DNA from: Spirogloea muscicola
Taxonomy: Eukaryota; Streptophyta; Zygnematophyceae; Spirogloeales; Spirogloeaceae
Assembly: GCA_009602725.1 (NCBI GenBank)
Contig: WELB01000213.1
Span: 148,636-185,389 of the forward strand
Length of the DNA: 36,754 nucleotides
Direction: 5' to 3'
The notes beneath the pieces are model-generated. The model was not told the DNA's origin and ran no database searches. It saw nothing but the letters and a program-made list of their open reading frames with translations. Both the position numbers and the translations under genes were made by a program. This document shows positions 1 to 10,065 of this stretch, one piece after another. Positions within the stretch are counted from its first letter, which is position 1. Every line of letters starts with the position of its first letter.

Positions 1-43
1 CCCCCCGCCGCCTAGCCGCCGCCCCGCGCCCCCGGCCCACTCT

Positions 44-54
44 CTACAACTAGC
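44..54 (+). promoter_or_regulatory. TATA-like core promoter element of the first cupredoxin-like gene
   Basis: CTACAACTAGC lies 112 bp before the ATG at 156. The two paralogues carry near-identical elements at 21783 (also 112 bp before the ATG) and 28763 (124 bp before). Shared sequence and spacing support a core promoter role. The transcription start is inferred, not seen. Confidence 0.5.
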
Positions 55-155
55 TCCCCACCTGCGCCTCGCATCTCCACACTTCCCCAGTCGACTGCTC
101 CGCTGAACTCCCACGTCTGCTCTCCTCGGCCGCCGCATCCGCGAGCACTGCTGCC

Positions 156-1308
156 ATGGCGCCCCTCGCGACGCTCCTCGCCGCGCTCCTCCTGGCCGTG
201 GTCTCGCCCCTCGCGGGTGAGGCTTCCACCGCTCCCGCCCGGCCTCTAACCTGTTGTCTCTGTAGCTATGGCCGTGAAGTAGCATCAATGGGTCAGCAAA
301 GCGCGGGGGAGGCAGTGGGAGGGAAGAGTTGAGACGTTAACCCAGCCGCATTGCTGGCAAAACGCAGCAGGCTGCAGCACAGATAGCCGCCCAGGTTGTT
401 TCTGGACCGCTGCAGGTAGTAGCAGTACACCCTGCTCCCAGCGGGGCAGGATACCTCTACGTTCTATACTTTCCAGTGTCGAATCCTTGTGAAATGTTCA
501 CTTTGTGGTGTGATATAGGGGCAGCCCGCGCGATATTGGCAATGACTTTGCAGCTGACCACCAATTGACCACCCCGCTGCAGGAGCGGCCAAAACTCCCC
601 CTTATCTTGCACCAAAAATAAAGACCCCGGCATGCTCACACATTCCCTGGTATTACCCCATCACCGTGCCGCCTATCACGGTGACTCCTGGGACGACCTG
701 CACATGGTACTACATGGACGCCAGCCCTGTACTCCGCCAGCACTGTGTCCAGTCTGTTCCACCCGACACAAGGATTCAAGCCCCAATTGACACCACTGGA
801 AAGGGTGTTTTCAGCTACAAGTTTACAAAGGTATGTCAACCAGCCTCCAAAACAAGCACTTCCCGGCCAGGAAGTCATGCCCATCCATGGTATTTCACCT
901 CGTGTTGCAGGAACATGCATGTTTTGGGATGTATGTTGCTATTTCATCAGCAGATGGTTCTGCGAGCAAACCTACACTGAAGATTGTCTGACTGAGAAGG
1001 TATATCTAGTCGGGCCAAGGTGGTACTGCATAGAAATTGGTGTCATGATCATCACTCGTGTCTTGCATGATGATGCAGCTGCTGGGCTCCTGGCCATCCT
1101 GGTCTATCTCTGATGTGCCACAATCTTTTCTGCACAGGCTGGCATTTACTTGTACCAGGATTGTCAATTCTTGTACACAATGAATGGTGAGATCATTGTC
1201 ACAGCTGCAAAGACTGCAAAGGGCATGCACAAAAAATCCACTTCTACTAAGAAGGGCGGTCACAAGCATCATCCACCTCCTCCCAAGAAGAGGACAACCA
1301 AGAACTAA
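156..1308 (+). CDS. Secreted cupredoxin-like protein, paralogue 1 (3 exons)
   Basis: Exons are 156-216, 583-830 and 1138-1308, with GT-AG introns in phase 1 then phase 0, giving 159 residues. The ATG sits in a gccATGg context. Residues 1-21 are a hydrophobic signal peptide. Residues ~45-127 read like a cupredoxin strand order: ITVTPGTTCTW (52-62), MDASP (65-69), H74, FSYKFTKAGIYLYQDC (97-112), M118 and NGEIIV. In type-1 copper proteins the second loop is C-x2-H-x2-M; here it is C112-x5-M118, with Leu115 where the second His belongs. Four Cys (38, 60, 75, 112) are shared by all three paralogues and could form disulfides. The tail (128-159) is Lys-rich with a GGHKHHPPPP stretch, possibly metal- or wall-binding. 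The fold assignment is an inference from motif order; function is unknown. An apoplastic electron-transfer or structural protein is possible. Confidence 0.8.
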
Positions 1309-1417
1309 AGAGGCATCTTGAATGTGATGAGTTAATTTCCGTACGTGGTTGAGTTCTTAAAAGATTGTGAGCAACATCTTCTTTACGCCCCCCCCCCCTC
1401 TTGCACAGTAGCAACCT

Positions 1418-1483
1418 TCTTGACTGGCAACTAGAGTTGCAATCAGATCCTCTTGACTGGCAACTAGAGTGGCAATCAGGCTG
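1418..1483 (+). repeat. 33-bp tandem repeat, two copies
   Basis: Units start at 1418 and 1451, each beginning TCTTGACTGGCAACTAGAG. They lie about 110 bp after the stop codon of paralogue 1, probably in its 3' UTR or just beyond. Confidence 0.8.
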
Positions 1484-2777
1484 AGACACAAAGAAAAGTT
1501 AGGGGATCCTTTGTCCACGAGGGAGTTTGTTAGAAACCTTTCTTGGTTACTGACTGTTTTGATGCAACAAACACCACCTAAACAAAACAAATCTTGACAT
1601 TCTGCAATGTTGCAATTCTTCACTCTGTTTCACATCATCTGCAAACACAGGCTTACACTTCACATCCTCATTTATTATGATGCAGTCAGAGAATTTTGCA
1701 TGCTGATTTTCACATGTTAAAATGGCCTGCATCTCTTAGCACTATATGATTTTTCACGTATATGTGCACAACGATAAGTAGAAGTAAAGTTCCTAGTAAT
1801 GGCATTGTTTTAAATTCTTGAAAATTGCTACTTTGAAATCTGTGGTCAAATTTGATAATCACTTTCCTCCTTGTGATAAATCTGTTACAATGATGCACAA
1901 TCTAAAGGTTTCTACAAACTTTCCACAATGCTATTGATAATTCCTCTTACATGTTATACATATACTGTTGTACCATCTTAATAACTTCTACCAAGTATTA
2001 AAATTTCGCTTACTTTATCTATCATGCCATTTATCATTAGAAAATGTGTTAGAAAACTTCTGTACATTATTCCATGAGGACAATATTAACCAATTTGAAT
2101 GGACAGTTGAAGAGAGAAAACTGGTGTTCATAATGGCTAGAACAATCATACCTTTTTCCTAAATGCAACATTTTTCTATGACAGATGTGACCAACACAGT
2201 ATCCACTAGAACAATAAAATGATGGAATGTAGGCAGGTGAAATCTGTTGAACATAACGCCATTAATCGTACAGCTATTTATCGGCAGGAGTAGACCGTCA
2301 GAAAAACTGTGTTGAAGACTATCATGCCACAGGCTGAACAATGTAGGGGATGAATACAAAGCAGAGCAACATAAGAACACCGAACATCCTCGTATAAGCA
2401 TAATGTGGTGTGATGCAGCAGCAGGCACATAATTAAAAAGTCAACGATTAAAAAGGACCACCTGCCGCTGACTGTGCCAAAATGTGCCAAAAACAAACAG
2501 CTGTAGAAGACCTATCTCAGATGGGAAAATCACACAACGTTTGCCGCTGAAAGTAGGTATTTGTTAACTTTTCACCGTAGATTGTTAGAAAATGATAGTC
2601 GCTAACCTGGCGCAACAGCAATGAAGAGTTCAAGCGCTGTGTGTTATGCACCTCTTCATGTTCTGGTTGAAACCACAGCATATGAAGAGGTGAATAAGTA
2701 CACATGCGCCTGCAAAAGCTAAGTACTGAGTAGGTTCTGCCATACAGCCACCGCCTCCTGAAAATACTTTGGGCCAG

Positions 2778-2795
2778 GAGAGAGAGAGAGAGAGA
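2778..2795 (+). repeat. (GA)n microsatellite
   Basis: An uninterrupted GA dinucleotide run of about nine units, followed by GAAGATGGGCGG. It is a simple repeat. Confidence 0.9.
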
Positions 2796-3732
2796 AGATG
2801 GGCGGTGCGTGCATGAGTTAAGGGGGGGGTGAAAGAAGGCCTATAATCTGTTTAAGCAAATGTTAGTGCTAAAAACTGGGGCTCCATAAAGCAAAGCCCT
2901 ATCAACTGTAGGAGGCTACGGTGATAGTCCAAAAGCCTGCTGAAGAGGGACATCATTACCCACAAATGAGCGAATAATACAGACAGGCTGTGACTTGGGG
3001 AGGCAGAGCACTGCCAGGAAGCCAGGGAAATTAAGCAACTCCAGGCACCGTGGGTGGCAACCCCTGGCACAGCGCCCAAGACAGACTTATGTCTACGAGG
3101 TAGGACGCTGGTGCAAGTGGAAAGAAGCATGGAGAAATGTCAAAGGTGGGGTACAAGCGTGCTGGTGGTGCTGATGTCAGTCTGTTGTCGGCACATGTAT
3201 TGGCTGAGCCTGAGCTAGCTCGGTCGGGAGCACTGACGACGCGACTGGCCCGACTACAAGGAGAAGAGGACAAGGGCGTAGACGGCCGTGGTAGCCAGGA
3301 CTGCAGGTGGCGCGACAAAGGCCAGGGTTCACAGCAACATTGGCGGAATGGACTAGTTGAAAGCGCATGGCGCACATGGACCGCCCGGGGTGGTCGGGAG
3401 CCGGGCATCAGTGGCGGCACTGGCCACCACGGAGCCGGCGCTGTCGTCAGTTGAACGGAGGCCTACAAGGGGCCGAGGGTGCACCTAAAGCGAAGCCGCC
3501 AGACGCTGCCACTGTGGGCGTGTCTGTGGCTGAGCCGCGTGTGGCTCGTGGAGGTGCGGTGCCACGACGGAAAGGTCGAAGGAGTCGTCGAGGCGCCCGG
3601 CCCACGTTGAGATGGCGGGCGGTGCGGGCGGCGTGAGAGGCGGGCAGGCGGCCGCGGCGGCCCGGAAGGTGTGGGAGGCTGGCGGCGCTGGCCTGGCCGG
3701 CTGGAGTCTCCTGCCACCGAAGCGGCTGTCAA

Positions 3733-3806
3733 AACGAGAGGAGCGCGGTGTGCATGAGATGAAAGGGGAAGAGGCCAATGCAAGCCAGTACACTGTCCAG
3801 GCAAAG
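3733..3806 (+). repeat. 'GCGCG' dispersed repeat copy
   Basis: This copy contains GAGCGCGGTGTGCATGAGAT, then a GCCAATGCAAGCCAGTAC block and ACTGTCCAGGCA. The same block order recurs on both strands at about 6401, 6612, 6715, 7856, 19206, 24921, and in reverse at about 5300, 20297, 21620 and 31190. Confidence 0.7.
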
Positions 3807-3829
3807 AAAGAAATGCGGCTGCTGATAGT

Positions 3830-3907
3830 AAAAATCGGCTGTAAAAAGCCAGCCAGATGCATGCAGGTATTTATGACGGAGCCACAGGCTAGGCAGACAG
3901 GGCGCCC
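3830..3907 (-). repeat. LINE family A 3' tail repeat (minus strand)
   Basis: This is the untranslated tail immediately after the stop codon of the minus-strand family A fragment. It contains, on the minus strand, CCTGCATGCATCTGGCTGGC and a palindromic core ending ACAGCC. Five other copies of the tail are in the window (about 6040, 6276, 10388, 16281, 28690). Confidence 0.75.
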
Positions 3908-4461
3908 TTAGTACCCCCGTGTCAGCAGCAGGACATCAGATGAGCAGAGGGGAGGAAGAGCAACCCCACTGCGCAAGCCAGAGGTTGCTGCAAGGGCTCG
4001 ACCAGCCCGGCAATGCAAGCAATTGCCTGGGACCGCTGTAGGCACATAGATAGTCGCTTGCGCTAGCGGGAAACAAGACCCGAAGGCACCAAGCCTCCAG
4101 GAAGTGCAGCACCCTGTTCGCGGCGCCGCTGGTCAGCTTGAGAGGCCAGCAGCGAAAGAAACGAGGACCACCGACCCCCGTATCACCCGTGGATGTCTGA
4201 AGGCCAGGGGGTAAAAGGTATTACCCACCGGGTGGTCCTTGTACTTGTGCAACTTCTTCTGTTCGGCCACCTTCACGGCATAGCCGGTCTCAGAAGTTAT
4301 GGGGCCCTTCTTCCGGAAGCTGTCGGTGAGGACGACGTCCATGAGGAGCCGCTTGCACACCTCCCAGGGGGACGCCAACCAGATCGACACGCCTCGTCCG
4401 AGGGGCCCCATTGCGGAGTTGGACGGGCATCACCCCGGTGCTCTCCAACGCCACTTGATAT
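3908..4461 (-). pseudogene. LINE family A 3' fragment: C-terminal nuclease-type domain
   Basis: The minus strand encodes, in broken frames, the C-terminal domain of a non-LTR retrotransposon. RRVDLVGV and MDVVLTD are the candidate R-x-D...D active-site pair. QKKLHKYKDHP comes next, then a C-terminal helix with ALH.RAGRALA, ending LLLTRGY and a TAA (3908-3910). Frameshifts at about 4080-4190 break it. It is the left arm of an inverted pair with the plus-strand copy starting at about 4495. In R2-like elements this region is a restriction-like endonuclease that nicks the target for target-primed reverse transcription. That identity is inferred from motif spacing. Confidence 0.65.
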
Positions 4462-4494
4462 CTTGCAAAAGGATGGGGCTACACAAAGCGAGTT

Positions 4495-4800
4495 GCCCGT
4501 CCGCAACGGGGTCCCTCGGACGAGGCGTGTCGATCTGGTTGGCGTCCCCCTGGGAGGTGGCAAGCGGCTCCTCAAGGACGTCGTCCTCACCGACAGCTTC
4601 CGGAAGAAGGGCCCCATCACTTCTGAGACCGGCTATGCTGTCAAGGTGGCCAAACAGAAGAAGTTGCACAAGTACAAGGACCACCAGGCGGGTGATACCT
4701 TTTACCCCCTGGCCGTGGACATCCACGGGTGTTGTGGGGGTCTGTGGTCCTCGTTACTTTCGCTGCTGGCATCTCAAGCTGACCAGCGGCGCCAGGAACA
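4495..4800 (+). pseudogene. LINE family A fragment, plus-strand arm of an inverted pair
   Basis: This encodes the RRVDLVGVPLGGGKRLLKDV region through KKLHKYKDH and DIHGCCGGLWSSLLSLL. It is nearly identical to the minus-strand fragment ending at 4461, so the two face each other head to head. The copy stops abruptly near 4800, where a fragment of a different, more diverged LINE begins. It has no start codon or RT of its own and is not functional. Confidence 0.65.
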
Positions 4801-4815
4801 GGGTGCAGCACTTCT

Positions 4816-5273
4816 TGGCCTCGTCTTCTCCTCGACGTGGTTCTCATCGACGCATTCCAAACAGGGGCACCCACACCGACTATGCCAGGTTGGGCGACAC
4901 ATCATGCGGAGAGGAAGAAGGAGAGGCACAACAATGACCACTTCCGGGGCGACCACTTCTTCCCATGCGCCATGAAAATATACGGCGGCTACGGAACGAA
5001 GTGGTCTTCTCTGCTCCATCGCCTTGGGTCTGCATGTCAATGCCCGCCGACGTAGTCGGGCGGGTAGCTTAGTTTCTAGTCCCGCAAGCCATCATTGCAG
5101 GCTATAGAATGCGGCTATCATTGAGTCTACAGCGCTCCCAGGCACTCGCGATACACCAGCGTGCTGGTCGTGCATTAGCCCAGGCTAAAGGCTTCCGTGG
5201 TGGTGGTTTGGTGCCTCAGTATGGCTTGTCAGATATGCATGTGCTCACTCGGGGAGATTTAGTGTCCCCCTAA
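4816..5273 (+). pseudogene. Diverged LINE 3' fragment (broken frames)
   Basis: One frame reads DVVLIDAFQTG, then a KKERHNNDHFRGDHFFPCAMKI stretch and GGYGTKWSSLLHRL, up to the stop at 5053-5055. After a short gap the next frame reads YRMRLSLSLQRSQALAIHQRAGRALAQAKGF and ends SDMHVLTRGDLVSP with TAA at 5271-5273. The block order matches the family A, B and C C-terminal domains, but the residues differ. This is either a fourth family or an old copy. Confidence 0.55.
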
Positions 5274-5299
5274 GCCAGCTCATTACCCAGTTATCAAGA

Positions 5300-5366
5300 C
5301 ATTTGTAAGGCTAGAGTTGGCCTCCCTTTCAATTTCATGCGCACCGCGCGCCTTCTCTCTTGGAGG
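5300..5366 (-). repeat. 'GCGCG' dispersed repeat copy (reverse)
   Basis: Reverse-oriented copy containing GGCCTCCCTTTCAATTTCAT followed by GCGCACCGCGCGCC. It separates the diverged LINE fragment from the next family A fragment. Confidence 0.6.
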
Positions 5367-5426
5367 CTCGGTGCCTTGGGTCGTGTCCTGCTACCGCATG
5401 CGTTTATCTGTCCCTCCAGCAGTGAG

Positions 5427-6038
5427 CGCACGGGCTCCCACAACCTCCTACGTGACGCCATGTATGGCATCGTCAAGGAGGCGGGATATCAAGTGGCGTT
5501 GGAGAGCACCGGGGTGATGCCCGTCCAGCTCCGCAACGGGGTCCCTCGGACGCGGCGTGTCGATCTGGTCGGTGTCCCCCTGGGAGGTGGCAAGCGGCTT
5601 CTCATGGACGTCGTCCTAACCGACAGCTTCCGGACGAAGGGCCCCGTAACTTCTGAGACCGGCTATGCCGTGAAGGTGGCCGAACAGAAGAAGTTGCACA
5701 AGTACAAGGACCACCCGGCGGGTGATACCTTTTACCCCCTGGCCATGGACATCCATGGGTGTTACGGGGGTCGGTGGTCCTCGTTACTTTCGCTGCTGGC
5801 ATCTCAAGCTGACCAGCGGCGCCGGGAACAGGGTGCAGCCCTTCCCGGTGGCTCGGTGCCTTTGGGTCTTGTGTCCTGCTACCGTATGCGTTTGTCTATG
5901 TCGCTACAGCGTTCCCAAGCGCTTGCTTTGCATCGCCGCGCTGGTCGTGCCCTTGCAGCAGCCTCTGGCTTGCGCAGCGGGGTTGCTCTTCCTCCCCTCA
6001 GCTCATCTGACTTCCTACTGCTGACACGGGGTTACTAA
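5427..6038 (+). pseudogene. Longest open family A LINE C-terminal domain
   Basis: The frame is open from about 5337 to the TAA at 6036-6038; LINE similarity starts near 5427. In order it shows GSHNLLRDAMYGIVKEAGY (equivalent to the RHN helix of other copies), RRVDLVGVPLGGGKRLLMDV with two Asp 14 residues apart, AEQKKLHKYKDHPAGDTFYP and GCYGGRWSSLLSLL. It ends with RMRLSMSLQRSQALALHRRAGRALAAAS and LLLTRGY. There is no RT upstream, so it is a 5'-truncated insertion that happens to keep an open frame. In the parent element this would be the carboxy-terminal target-nicking domain. Confidence 0.65.
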
Positions 6039-6131
6039 GAGCGCCCTGGCTGTCTAGCCTGTGGCTCCGTCATGAACACCTGTATGCATCTGGCTGGCTT
6101 TCACAGCCGCTCTTTTAATATCAGCAGCCGC
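6039..6131 (+). repeat. LINE family A 3' tail repeat
   Basis: The tail directly follows the stop codon at 6036-6038. It contains CCTGTATGCATCTGGCTGGC, then the palindrome GGCTGGCTTTCACAGCC at 6092-6108, and ends ATCAGCAGCCGC. Confidence 0.8.
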
Positions 6132-6146
6132 TTGAGGTGTGAAGCG

Positions 6147-6372
6147 GTCCCAAGCGCTTGCTTTGCACCGCCGCGCCGGTCGCGCCCTTGCAGCAGCCTC
6201 TGGCTTGCTTGCGCAGCGAGGTTGCTCTTCCTCCTCTCCGCTTATCTAACTTCCTACTGCTGACGCAGGGGTAGTAAGAGCGCCCTATCTGCCTAGCCTG
6301 TGGCTCCGTCATAAACACCTGTGGGCATCTGGCTGGCTTTCACAGCCGCTCTTTTTATCTCAGCAGCCGCAT
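6147..6372 (+). repeat. Tandem duplicate of family A 3' end and tail
   Basis: This repeats about 5910-6131: the CCCAAGCGCTTGCTTTGC start, the RAGRALAAAS-coding part (frameshifted here), the stop region and the tail with a second palindrome at 6331-6347. The unit is about 235 bp. Two adjacent copies in the same orientation indicate unequal exchange or a tandem 5'-truncated insertion. Confidence 0.7.
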
Positions 6373-6400
6373 TGTTTGGGGGGCGAAAAGTCAGCTGACG

Positions 6401-6480
6401 AGAAAGAAGGCGCGCGGTTCTCATGCAATGAAAGGTTGGCCCTATCTAAGCCGATACACTGTTCAGGCAACGGCTAGTGC
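6401..6480 (+). repeat. 'GCGCG' dispersed repeat copy
   Basis: Contains GAAGGCGCGCGGTTCTCATG, then GCCGATACACTGTTCAGGCA. Same block order as the copies at 3733, 19206 and 24921. Confidence 0.65.
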
Positions 6481-7112
6481 AACATAAGCACTATGCTATG
6501 AAGGGGGACTTAGGTACCCACAAGCGAGCACATACAACACTTTCTTCTCATACAACAGGAGGAGCTAATCTGAGGAGCCGGAGCATCTCCGGGAAGCCAG
6601 TGGCAAAGTGAGAGGTGCGGTGCGCATGAGATGAGAGGAGACCAAAGCAAGCCGGTTGTGGCGAGAGAAGAAGCAGCTCTGGAGTGGACGATGGCTACGA
6701 TGAGAAGAAGAGCGAAGGCGGCTGGTGCGCATGGAAAGCAGGGAGGCCAAGCCGAGCCAGTAGACCTTACGGGAAGAATTTGGCGCAAAGAATGGGGCTA
6801 CCGGAAGGGAAGCCCTAGGCAAAGAGGGGGGCTAAAGTAAAATGGCGATAATGAACATGCTCATCCAAGGAGAGCGATGCCTGTAGATGCGGCTTTACAG
6901 GAGGGGCGAGGGCTATGAATAGCCAGCCCAAGAAAGGATGACAGGGCCCAGTAAGTGGAGCATTTGGGTTATGAAAGGGCCAGCCCAGGGGGATCAACAA
7001 GACGTTGAAAAGCACCCCCCGAGTCTCAACAGTTGGTCAATGCCGTGGCCACTTTTCCTCGCCCACTCTTGGCTGGCACCATCCAGCTGGGCGGGCCCTT
7101 CGCAGCCTTGGC
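6481..7112. repeat. Repeat mosaic with two more 'GCGCG' copies and palindromic cores
   Basis: Two partial 'GCGCG' copies (about 6612-6660 and 6715-6775) are followed by two degenerate palindromic cores of the GGCTNNNAANNGCCAGCC type at about 6915 and 6970. No coding sequence is recognisable. A family B LINE fragment starts just after. Confidence 0.5.
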
Positions 7113-7415
7113 CCCTTCGTACATTCAGTCGACATCTTTGGCTGCTTAGGTCCTCGTTTCCACACTCTCCTTCAAATTATTGCCAATCTAGGCTACACAC
7201 GACATGCAGATGAGTTCCCGGCTGAGATGGCCCTGCCAGCTGCATATCTGTCGTTCTTGCGACGACGCGTTTTGGCCTGTTTGCAGCGTGCTCAGGCTAA
7301 TGCTTTGCACCAGAAAGCTGGGCGAGCTCTAGTTGGTGGCAGATGGGCTTCGTATTCGCCATCTAGTATTCAGGCGTCGATTAGCGACCTTTATGTTTTG
7401 ACCCGTGCTTACTGA
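7113..7415 (+). pseudogene. LINE family B 3' fragment
   Basis: The frame reads VDIFGCLGPRFHTLLQIIANLGYTRHAD, then PAAYLSFLRRRVLACLQRAQANALHQKAGRALVGG. It closes SDLYVLTRAY with TGA at 7413-7415. This matches the other family B copies at 9732 (minus), 12115 (plus), 20553 (minus) and 30345 (plus). It is 5'-truncated and has no nuclease motif. The upstream junction at about 7113 follows unrelated repeat DNA. Confidence 0.65.
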
Positions 7416-7520
7416 GCGGGTCAATCTGCTGTGGGTTATGTAGGTCTTGAGATGTGCTTGCCTTTGTACTTGGCCATCTGGCCTTCGTTCGTTTCAAATA
7501 CACGATCTTTCTCTTCGTAG
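7416..7520 (+). repeat. LINE family B 3' tail
   Basis: Untranslated tail with GAGCGGGTCAATCTGCTG, then GTGCTTGCCTTTGTACTTGG and GTTTCAAATACACGA. The same tail occurs at 12472, 30526, and on the minus strand before 20553, 9732, 19560 and 14400. It sometimes occurs without any coding part. Confidence 0.75.
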
Positions 7521-7534
7521 CTGCTTAACGCTTC

Positions 7535-8230
7535 AGGCCCCTCCGTCATGTGGCCCCTTCGAACCTTTGTCAGTTCTTTTCGGGCTGGCTTTTCACAGCC
7601 CTTGCCCCCCTTGGGAGAGCCACTTCTTCCTTGGAAGAGCTGCATTAGAAGCCACCGTCGCCTCGCCCTTTCTTATTGAGCTTAGCCTCCCCCTTTCTTA
7701 CTGAGCTGGCCTTTATACAGCTATTGCTCCCTTCTGGAAGATCTTATTGCTTGTGCAAAAGAGCTCTTTCAATGAAGGGGAGTTGCTGTGAAGGCCCAAA
7801 CAAATCAAACAATGTAATGAAGCAGCCCAAGGTGGGAGAAGGCAGCAGTTTGGGAGAAGGCGTGCGCGCCCGTGAGGTAAAAGGGAGGACCAAGCCGAGC
7901 CAAAGAATTCTTATTACAGAAAGAGCAACTTTATAAAGGAGGGCGGGGCCTACAAAGGGCCAACCCCACAGAGTGTTGACAAGGTCTCATAGAGGCGAAT
8001 AGTCAATAGCATGTTCGACATCAAGCAATCATCAAGGATGGCAGCTCAATAATTCCTAATTCGTCTACGCAAGTTGGGAGATTCAATGCCGGATGGCAGT
8101 CCCCCTGCCGACAGCAGGAGTCGGCAGCCAGGGCGAGGCAGATCGACTCGTCCAGTAGAGGGCGATGGCTGTGAATGGCCAGCCCAGAGAAAGAATGAAT
8201 AAAATTTGAAGGGGCCAGAAAAGCAAAAGC
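7535..8230. repeat. Cluster of palindromic mini-elements (7.5-8.2 kb)
   Basis: A plus-oriented unit at 7543-7640 has TTCGAACC, a TTCTTTT block, the core GGCTGGCTTTTCACAGCC (7583-7600), then CTTGCCCCC and GAGAGCCACTTCTT. Minus-oriented cores lie at about 7945-7975 (degenerate) and 8167-8184 (ATGGCTGTGAATGGCCAGCC). A partial 'GCGCG' repeat lies at 7856-7910. No gene is recognisable. Confidence 0.6.
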
Positions 8231-8279
8231 GCACAGCCGCTCATGTGGCCACTCGGTGCTTAAAATCAGTACCAATCCA

Positions 8280-9123
8280 AGGAGTCTGGCACGTCTTACA
8301 TCGCTCGCAACACCAGGGGCACCGGACTGGCTCACAACGCACGCCATTCACAGCGCATTCGAAGTCAGCCCGGAGGCATATCAGACACTTCTTCAGCTCT
8401 TGCTTGGCCTGCCCCCGACCTGCCTGATCCGAGTAAGTCAGTGTGAGTGCGGCTTCCGTGCGGAGGGCGGAGACCTCGCTACCCACATGCTGCGGTGTCC
8501 CACAGGTCCTGAAGTGGTTGGCGTTCACAATCTTCTGCGGGACGCCCTGGCGGACTTGATGCGCGACGCCGGTTACCGCGCCATTGTGGAAGTGAGCAAC
8601 GTAATGCCCATCACCACGGATTCTTAGGGACGCCATCACCGCCGCACCCTTGATATTGTGGGTGTACAATCTGGCGGAGGACCACGAGCCTTGGTTGACG
8701 TGGCGGTGACGGATGCGTACAAAAGTTCAGCATCGACCCATACTGCTGGCAACGCAGTGGGAGGTGCAGAGCAGAGAAAGCTCCTACACTACTCTGACTA
8801 CCCCCGCAGTGACCATCTCATACCAGCCGCGATTGACACTTTCGGCTGCATGGGTCCTCGCTTCCATACGCTACTGGAGAATATCGCGAGTCTGGGATAT
8901 GCTCGACGTGAGGACATGCTTCCAGCTCAGAGGGGCATGCCAGCAGCCTCCTTGTCATTCTTGCGTCGTCGAGTGTCAGCTTGTCTGCAGCGAGCTCATG
9001 TCTGCAGGCTCATGCGTTGCGTGAGAAAGCTGGTCGAGCCTTAGCTGGTAGCTCAAGAGGTCGATTGCCGTCCGATATTCGGGCATCAGTTAGCGACCTC
9101 TATGTGCTGACTCGTGGTTACTG
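8280..9123 (+). pseudogene. LINE family B-like fragment with zinc finger and nuclease-type domain
   Basis: The frame starts near ATPGAPDWL (the conserved region after the RT thumb). It continues with a C-x-C-x11-H-x3-C finger (CECG... to HMLRC), GVHNLLRDALADLMRDAGY, RRTLDIVGV, VDVAVTDAY, QRKLLHYSDYP, DTFGCMGPRFHTLL and PAASLSFLRRRVSACLQRA. It ends SDLYVLTRGY with TGA at 9121-9123. It is broken by a TAG at 8625-8627 and a frameshift near 9000. This is the best view in the window of the finger plus R-x-D...D region known from site-specific LINEs of the R2/R4 type. Assignment to that clade is inferred. Confidence 0.65.
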
Positions 9124-9240
9124 AGTGGGTCAGCTTAGCAGCAGGCGATGTAAATTTGTCAATGTGCTTGCCTAGTACTTGGCCACATAGGCCCTTCATC
9201 TCTTGATACACACGCTTTCCCATTACAATCAGCTAGTGAG
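9124..9240 (+). repeat. LINE family B-like 3' tail
   Basis: The tail after the stop holds GTGGGTCAGCTTAGCA, TTTGTCAATGTGCTTGCC and GTACTTGGCCACATAGGC. A second copy of this variant, without its coding part, is at about 27625-27755. Confidence 0.65.
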
Positions 9241-9354
9241 CAGCCGCAGGTCAGAAACCAGCTCTTGGTAGCAGGTTGCCTGTCTACATTCAGAGGCTGC
9301 AGCGCAGGGCGCGACCGGCACGCTAGGCCAGCCAGCCTTCCTCCACTCTTAGTC

Positions 9355-9620
9355 CTCAACTGGACGCGCGCCTTTCTCTCACTGGACGTTTCCTTCTGTC
9401 CGAAAGGACCAGCAGAACGCGTCTTTTCAGCGGCTCAGACGCATTTTGATTTGCACATGGCGGCAGACAGATTCAGTCGTCACTCAGCCAGTCCGACAGA
9501 CAGGACAGGCTCCGCCTTCACTAAGAGAGTGGCAGCCACAGCTAGGGCGCACCAGTGCAGCGGCCACCTCAGATCCAGATTTGAAAATCAAGCCCGATGT
9601 GCCGGAGCACCCCTCTTCTC
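9355..9620 (+). repeat. Upstream LINE family B segment (no RT)
   Basis: This matches 11870-12110 in block order: TGGACG, CCAGCAGA, CGGCTCAGA, CATGGCGGCAGACAG, CAGTC...GACAG, ACAGGCTCCG, GTGGCAGCCA and GCTAGGGCGCAC. At 12115 the same segment runs into a family B C-terminal end, so it is probably 5' or central LINE sequence. Here it meets a minus-strand family B tail instead. Confidence 0.5.
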
Positions 9621-9639
9621 AGGAGGAGTAAAGGAAAAT

Positions 9640-10045
9640 CTTCGTGTATTTGAAACAAACAAAGGCCAAATGGCCAAGTACAGAGGGAAGCACATTCAGA
9701 GACGTGCATCATCTACAGCAAATTGACCCGCTTAGTAACCACGGGTTAATACATAAAGGTCGCTAATCGATGCCTGAATACTGGATGGCAGATACGAAGC
9801 CCTTCTGCTACCAGCTAGAGCTCGCCCAGCTTTCGGTGCAAAGCAATAGCCTGAGCACGCTGCAAACAGGCCGAAATGCGTCGTCGCAAGAACGACAGAT
9901 ATGCAGCTGGCAGGCCCATCTCAGCCGGAAACACATCTGCACGTCGTGCATAGCCTAGATTGGCAATGTTCTGCAGGAGAGTGTAGATACGAGGACCTAA
10001 GCAGCCAAAGATGTCAACTGCAGTTGGCAGGAGCTGATCGCATTG
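9640..10045 (-). pseudogene. LINE family B 3' fragment and tail, minus strand
   Basis: On the minus strand the fragment runs from about 10045 (DIFGCLGPRIYTLLQNIANLGY) through AAYLSFLRRRISACLQRAQA to a TAA at 9732-9734. The tail follows to about 9640. A one-base loss in the HQKAGR region breaks the frame. The fragment lies back to back with the plus-strand family A end that starts near 10066. Confidence 0.6.
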
Positions 10046-10065
10046 GGAATAAAGGGAGGCTCGGT

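Larger units (their letters stand above)
1309..3732. other. Intergenic region downstream of paralogue 1; no supported gene
   Basis: This begins with the 3' UTR of the upstream gene. It holds an 11-base C run near 1388, a two-copy 33-bp tandem repeat (1418-1483) and A+T-rich unique DNA (about 1500-2700). A (GA)n microsatellite (2778-2795) follows, then G+C-rich DNA from about 3000. Open frames here are short and show no recognisable domain. Confidence 0.5.

Noticed and set aside
4193-4975. 260-codon frame as a gene
   Set aside because: Its first part is antisense to a LINE fragment and its second part is a LINE fragment of another orientation; the frame is accidental.
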